Below are positions 43,168 through 45,800 of a stretch of DNA of 45,800 bases, in pieces; the stretch's first letter is position 1, and every line of letters begins with the position of its first letter. The DNA lies in NCBI GenBank assembly GCA_024225035.1, contig JAAEMX010000086.1, positions 1 through 45,800 of the forward strand, written 5' to 3'. Source of the stretch: Lentisphaerota bacterium. GTDB taxonomy: Bacteria; Verrucomicrobiota; Lentisphaeria; Victivallales; Victivallaceae. Made by a program: the position numbers and the translations under genes. The notes beneath the pieces were generated by a model. The model did no database searches and had not been told where the DNA came from. It was given only the letters and a program-made list of their open reading frames with translations.

Positions 43168-43558
43168 TGCTATTCTCCCCATAGTAGTTGAGTTTTAGGG
43201 TAAATTTTACTTTGCGTGGTAGACCGCCAGCGGCAAAGACGCTGTCTTTCTGGGTTACTTCTTTAATCAGCCAATACCCTAATATCTCGCCCGTGCCACT
43301 AACCATTAATAGTGGCTTACCAGCCTGTGCGGCAGTGGTAATATTATTAAAGAAGCTGAGTGTCCCGGCTGAACCGGGGTATGCTGTACCCTCTAAAGAA
43401 ATAGATTGGACACCTTGGCCTGAGAAGTGCCAGACCGGAGTATTGAGGAGACGGTTCTGGCTTGACCAGTTAAAGCGCCACTGGCGTTGCAAAGTGGCAT
43501 AAGCGGCAGTAGCTACTTCAAACTTCAGTTCACCTAATTTAAGCATAACTTGGTTCAT
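43157..43558 (-). CDS. Phage tail protein U (P2 gpU-like)
   Basis: The frame is open to 43849, but that part is the out-of-frame shadow of the tape measure gene. Translation should begin at ATG 43558 (MNQVMLKLGELKFEV), or possibly at 43546 (MLKLGELKF). The product has 133 residues: LKLGELKFEVATAAYATLQR then WRFNW, followed by the central SGTGEILGYWLIKEV strand pair. In P2 gpU terminates the tail tube on the head-proximal side. The gene starts 20 bases before the tape measure stop, another sign of coupling. Confidence 0.85.
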   Translation of the reverse strand: MNQVMLKLGELKFEVATAAYATLQRQWRFNWSSQNRLLNTPVWHFSGQGVQSISLEGTAYPGSAGTLSFFNNITTAAQAGKPLLMVSGTGEILGYWLIKEVTQKDSVFAAGGLPRKVKFTLKLNYYGENSNAL

Positions 43559-45635
43559 AATCGTACAAGCCTCCCTGTCGGCGGTCGTTATCCTGTTCCT
43601 TTTGTTTCTGCATAACCATCTCGGCAATCTCTTCCGGGTTCTGACCGGGCTGAGTATTAATGGTAATAGTCTGGTTGTTGTTGACTGTGGACTTCTGATT
43701 TTGATTACGTTGCAAAGCTCCGGCTGGGCTGGTGGCTTGAGCGGCTTTAATCGCCTTATCTGCCCGGGCGTTCTTTGCGTCACTCTTTTCCTCATCACCG
43801 CCAAAACCAAAGAAGCTTTTAATGCCTTTCCAGATACGCCCCACAACATTAAATTTACTGATTATGTAGCCAATGGCGCGCTTCGCCCCACCGATAATAA
43901 AATTCCATAAGTTGCCAAAGAAGTTCATTATGGGCTTCCAGTTGTTGATAATCATGCCTAAGGGGCTGAATGAGAATATCTTCTTAATCCATTGCCAACC
44001 AGCTTGAAAGGCACTAGAGGTGCCATCCCAAAGGCTGCCGAAAAAGCCAGAGATTGGTTCCCAATATTGGATAATTAAACTTGCGCCAATGGCGATACCG
44101 CCAATAATTAAGCCGATTGGATTAGCCATAATCGCCGCGCCCAGTGCCTTAACACCAAGGGCGACCAACGGTAAGACCACTTTAACACCAACCAAGGCAG
44201 CACCGAGTCCGACAATGGTTTTAGTGACAATTGGATTGGCGACAGCCAAGCGCCCAATCGGACCAAGTACAGCAGCCAGTCCCCGTGTAATCAAAGTCAA
44301 AGGCGGCAACAGCACATTACCGATTGAAATACCCAAATCAGACATTACTGAACCTAAAATCTTTAATTGGCCGCTGAGGTTATTGAGGCGCTCTTTAGCC
44401 ATTTTAGCGGCAGTGCCATCGGCTTTGTCGAGCTCTTGACGCAATTCTCTAATCTTAGCAACTCCGCCTTTTGACAAGAATTTCAACATGCCTGACATAG
44501 CACGTTCACCAAAGATTGCTTTAACTGCCGCTGCCTTCTGAGCGTTCCCCATTTCAGTGGTAGCCGCGGCAAACTCCTGCATAATCGTTGAAAGCGGTCG
44601 CATATTACCGTCCATGTCAGTAATTTCTATCCCCATATCCTGTAAAGCCTGTGCTCCTTCAGAAGTTGGGGCGGCGAGACTGGATAAGATTTTACGCATG
44701 GTAGTTCCCGCCATAGTGCCTTGAATTCCGGCGTTGCCTAAAATCCCAATCATGGCAGCGGTTTCTTCAAGAGAAACGCCCAAGTTAGCGGCGGCCGGAG
44801 CGACATATTTCATCGCTTCACCGAGCTGAGTTAAATTGGTATTAGATGATGAAGTGGCTTTGGCTAGAACATCCGCCACCCGGGTGCTTTCTTTGGCGTC
44901 CAGATTAAAGCCACGCAACATCGCCGCCGCAATCCCAGCAGTTTCGCCAAGTTCCATATCAGCGGAAGCGGCTAAGTCTAACAGTCCCGGCATGGCTTTC
45001 ACGATCTCTTGAGTTTTAAAACCAGCTTGTGCCAAAAGCGCTTGACCTTCAGCAGCCTGACTGGCAGTGAAAGCAGTTGATCTACCCAGCCGTCTAGCTT
45101 CATTAGTTAAAAGTTTAATCTCAGCAGTAGAAGCATTGGATATCGCTTTGACCTTGGACATTGCTTTCTCAAAATCAGCGGCAATTTTTACTGGCAGGCC
45201 AACTGTTCCCAATACAATACCAGCACCCAAGGCCTTACTTTTTAAGCCACCCCAAGCTTGGCCTAATTGCTGCCGACCACGCATGCGCATACCTTGAAGC
45301 TTAGACTGCATCGCTAAACGACGTTGCTGTTGAGTAACTCGGCCAATCTGAATGCCGTAACTTTTAGCGGCAGTTTTAGCCCGACGATAACGCTTCTCAA
45401 GCACCGCGATGCCAGCGGCTAAGCGTTTACTGCTGCCGCCCGCTGCCTGTTGCTTTTGCTTGAGCATAGCGAGTTGCTGCCGATACTTAATAACCGCCTT
45501 GCTGGCTGCCAGCTTCTTATTAGTAGTCAGCAAGCTCTGCCCTAGTTTAGAGCTATATTGTTGCGCTGTTTTAAAGGTCGGTTTAAAACCGGAACCAAAT
45601 ACCGCACCAATTTCTACTGCCATGGATTTTTTCAT
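43539..45635 (-). CDS. Phage tail tape measure protein (P2 gpT-like)
   Basis: I start at ATG 45635 (MKKSMAVEIGAVFG), with AAGGAG 10 bases upstream; a longer open frame begins at 45677 inside the previous gene. The 698-residue product has a coiled-coil basic N-terminal part (about 15-130). The conserved TMP core follows: AADFEKAMSKVKAISNAST, LGRSTAFTASQAAEGQALLA, and EETAAMIGILGNAGIQGTMA (TIGR01760 type). A hydrophobic stretch about 460-540 comes next, then a Gln/Asn-rich end. It sets tail length and may aid DNA entry. It is rather short for a P2-type tail, suggesting a shorter tail tube. Confidence 0.92.
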   Translation of the reverse strand: MKKSMAVEIGAVFGSGFKPTFKTAQQYSSKLGQSLLTTNKKLAASKAVIKYRQQLAMLKQKQQAAGGSSKRLAAGIAVLEKRYRRAKTAAKSYGIQIGRVTQQQRRLAMQSKLQGMRMRGRQQLGQAWGGLKSKALGAGIVLGTVGLPVKIAADFEKAMSKVKAISNASTAEIKLLTNEARRLGRSTAFTASQAAEGQALLAQAGFKTQEIVKAMPGLLDLAASADMELGETAGIAAAMLRGFNLDAKESTRVADVLAKATSSSNTNLTQLGEAMKYVAPAAANLGVSLEETAAMIGILGNAGIQGTMAGTTMRKILSSLAAPTSEGAQALQDMGIEITDMDGNMRPLSTIMQEFAAATTEMGNAQKAAAVKAIFGERAMSGMLKFLSKGGVAKIRELRQELDKADGTAAKMAKERLNNLSGQLKILGSVMSDLGISIGNVLLPPLTLITRGLAAVLGPIGRLAVANPIVTKTIVGLGAALVGVKVVLPLVALGVKALGAAIMANPIGLIIGGIAIGASLIIQYWEPISGFFGSLWDGTSSAFQAGWQWIKKIFSFSPLGMIINNWKPIMNFFGNLWNFIIGGAKRAIGYIISKFNVVGRIWKGIKSFFGFGGDEEKSDAKNARADKAIKAAQATSPAGALQRNQNQKSTVNNNQTITINTQPGQNPEEIAEMVMQKQKEQDNDRRQGGLYDYEPSYA

Positions 45636-45642
45636 GTTGCAT

Positions 45643-45771
45643 TTACTCCTTAGGACAGGCTTCCAACCATTGTACAAAATCTTCCCCGGTCATGCTTAAG
45701 AGCTCGGAGAGCTGCCAGCCCGTATGACTAGCCAACGCTATGCAACCCTCCCGAGCCTGCCGGGGGCTCAT
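45643..45771 (-). CDS. GpE'-like small tail protein, possible frameshift extension
   Basis: A 42-residue frame (ATG 45769-45771, TAA 45643-45645) encodes MSPRQAREGCIALASHTGWQ and then LSELLSMTGEDFVQWLEACP. This matches the C-terminal part of P2 E+E' / GpE-family proteins (W-x-x-x-E-L-x-x-M-x-x-x-D-x-x-x-W). Its ATG overlaps the upstream gene's TGA as ATGA, in the -1 frame. In P2 the E' segment is made by -1 ribosomal frameshifting from gene E, and here the TCTTTTTCTTC tract lies just upstream. Either reinitiation or frameshifting could make it. It ends 7 bases before the tape measure start. Confidence 0.65.
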   Translation of the reverse strand: MSPRQAREGCIALASHTGWQLSELLSMTGEDFVQWLEACPKE

Positions 45772-45800
45772 GAAGAAAAAGATTTAAGTTTTTCCTGTAA
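45768..45800 (-). CDS. 3' end of a gpE-like tail assembly protein (partial)
   Basis: Only the last ten codons are in the window (LQEKLKSFSS, stop TGA at 45768-45770). Identity as gpE is inferred from position immediately before the E'-like frame and the tape measure gene; too little sequence is visible to confirm it. Confidence 0.4.
   Translation of the reverse strand, partial: LQEKLKSFSS

Larger units (their letters stand above)
40963..45800 (-). mobile_element. End of a P2-like (contractile-tail) prophage, incomplete in window
   Basis: Ten minus-strand genes lie close together or overlapping, with strong ribosome sites, in the order E-like, E'-like, tape measure, U, X, D, then three small genes. 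This is the conserved tail module of P2-type myophages. Capsid, packaging, integration and control genes would lie beyond 45800. The left boundary falls between about 40690, where the HlyD paralogue breaks, and 40962. No flanking direct repeat can be tested because the other end is not in the window. Confidence 0.85.

Noticed and set aside
43559..43849. N-terminal extension of the gpU frame
   Set aside because: Out-of-frame shadow of the tape measure gene; low-complexity Arg/Pro-rich sequence without gpU similarity.

Overview
The window looks like part of the chromosome of a low-to-moderate GC, Gram-negative bacterium. Lipoprotein signals, a TolC-type remnant, HlyD-like fusion proteins, a prepilin peptidase and secreted glycosidases all point to a double-membrane cell. 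The abundance of LacI-type regulators, the polysaccharide-active enzymes and the general protein flavour suggest the PVC superphylum (Lentisphaerota-like). That placement is an inference from protein character; no marker gene such as rRNA is present.

Layout. Bases 1-428 hold the 3' end of a gene built on an 18-residue tandem repeat. Bases 530-16234 are mostly housekeeping: transaldolase, a membrane GT-C-like protein, a secreted LIM/DA1-like metallopeptidase, a YgjP-type peptidase, an ABC-F ATPase, TatD, NudC, class I aldolase, a GH64/thaumatin-like secreted protein, a water-forming NADH-oxidase-type flavoprotein, and a LacI regulator divergent from a mutarotase-like sugar protein. Bases 16329-20465 hold a methyltransferase and a small surface-glycan cluster (GT2, truncated CgeB-like GT, methyltransferase, GT4).

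A tRNA-Ala(GGC) at 20643 is followed by about 2.4 kb of gene debris. It contains the N-terminal stub of a tyrosine recombinase, a frameshifted GT4, a TolC-type N-terminus joined to a LacI C-terminus, and an internally deleted LacI gene. This reads as a decayed integrative element or insertion hotspot. Bases 23243-35941 return to ordinary genes: SIMPL protein, SpoIIAA-like protein, acyltransferase, Bcp, Nudix, aroE-pilD, pyrK-pyrD, psd and leuC-leuD. Two of the genes here are broken, a PEGA lipoprotein and an MFS transporter.

Bases 36141-40738 carry two paralogous HlyD-like genes flanking a GH15 glucoamylase. The second HlyD copy is frameshifted and loses its C-terminus close to the end of a prophage. 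From 40963 to the window end all genes are on the minus strand and form a P2-type contractile-tail module in the order E-like/E'-like, tape measure T, U, X, D. After D come a protein with phospholipase A2-like HD motifs, a TM/coiled-coil protein and an overlapping lipoprotein that together resemble a spanin pair. The rest of the prophage lies beyond 45800.

The clearest theme is gene decay: at least seven broken genes, several by single-base changes in or next to short homopolymers. Some of those could be sequencing errors, but the truncations, chimeric junctions and an in-frame stop cannot all be. I did not find a convincing wholly new multi-gene system. The most novel-looking single items are the DA1-like secreted peptidase and the phage PLA2-like protein.
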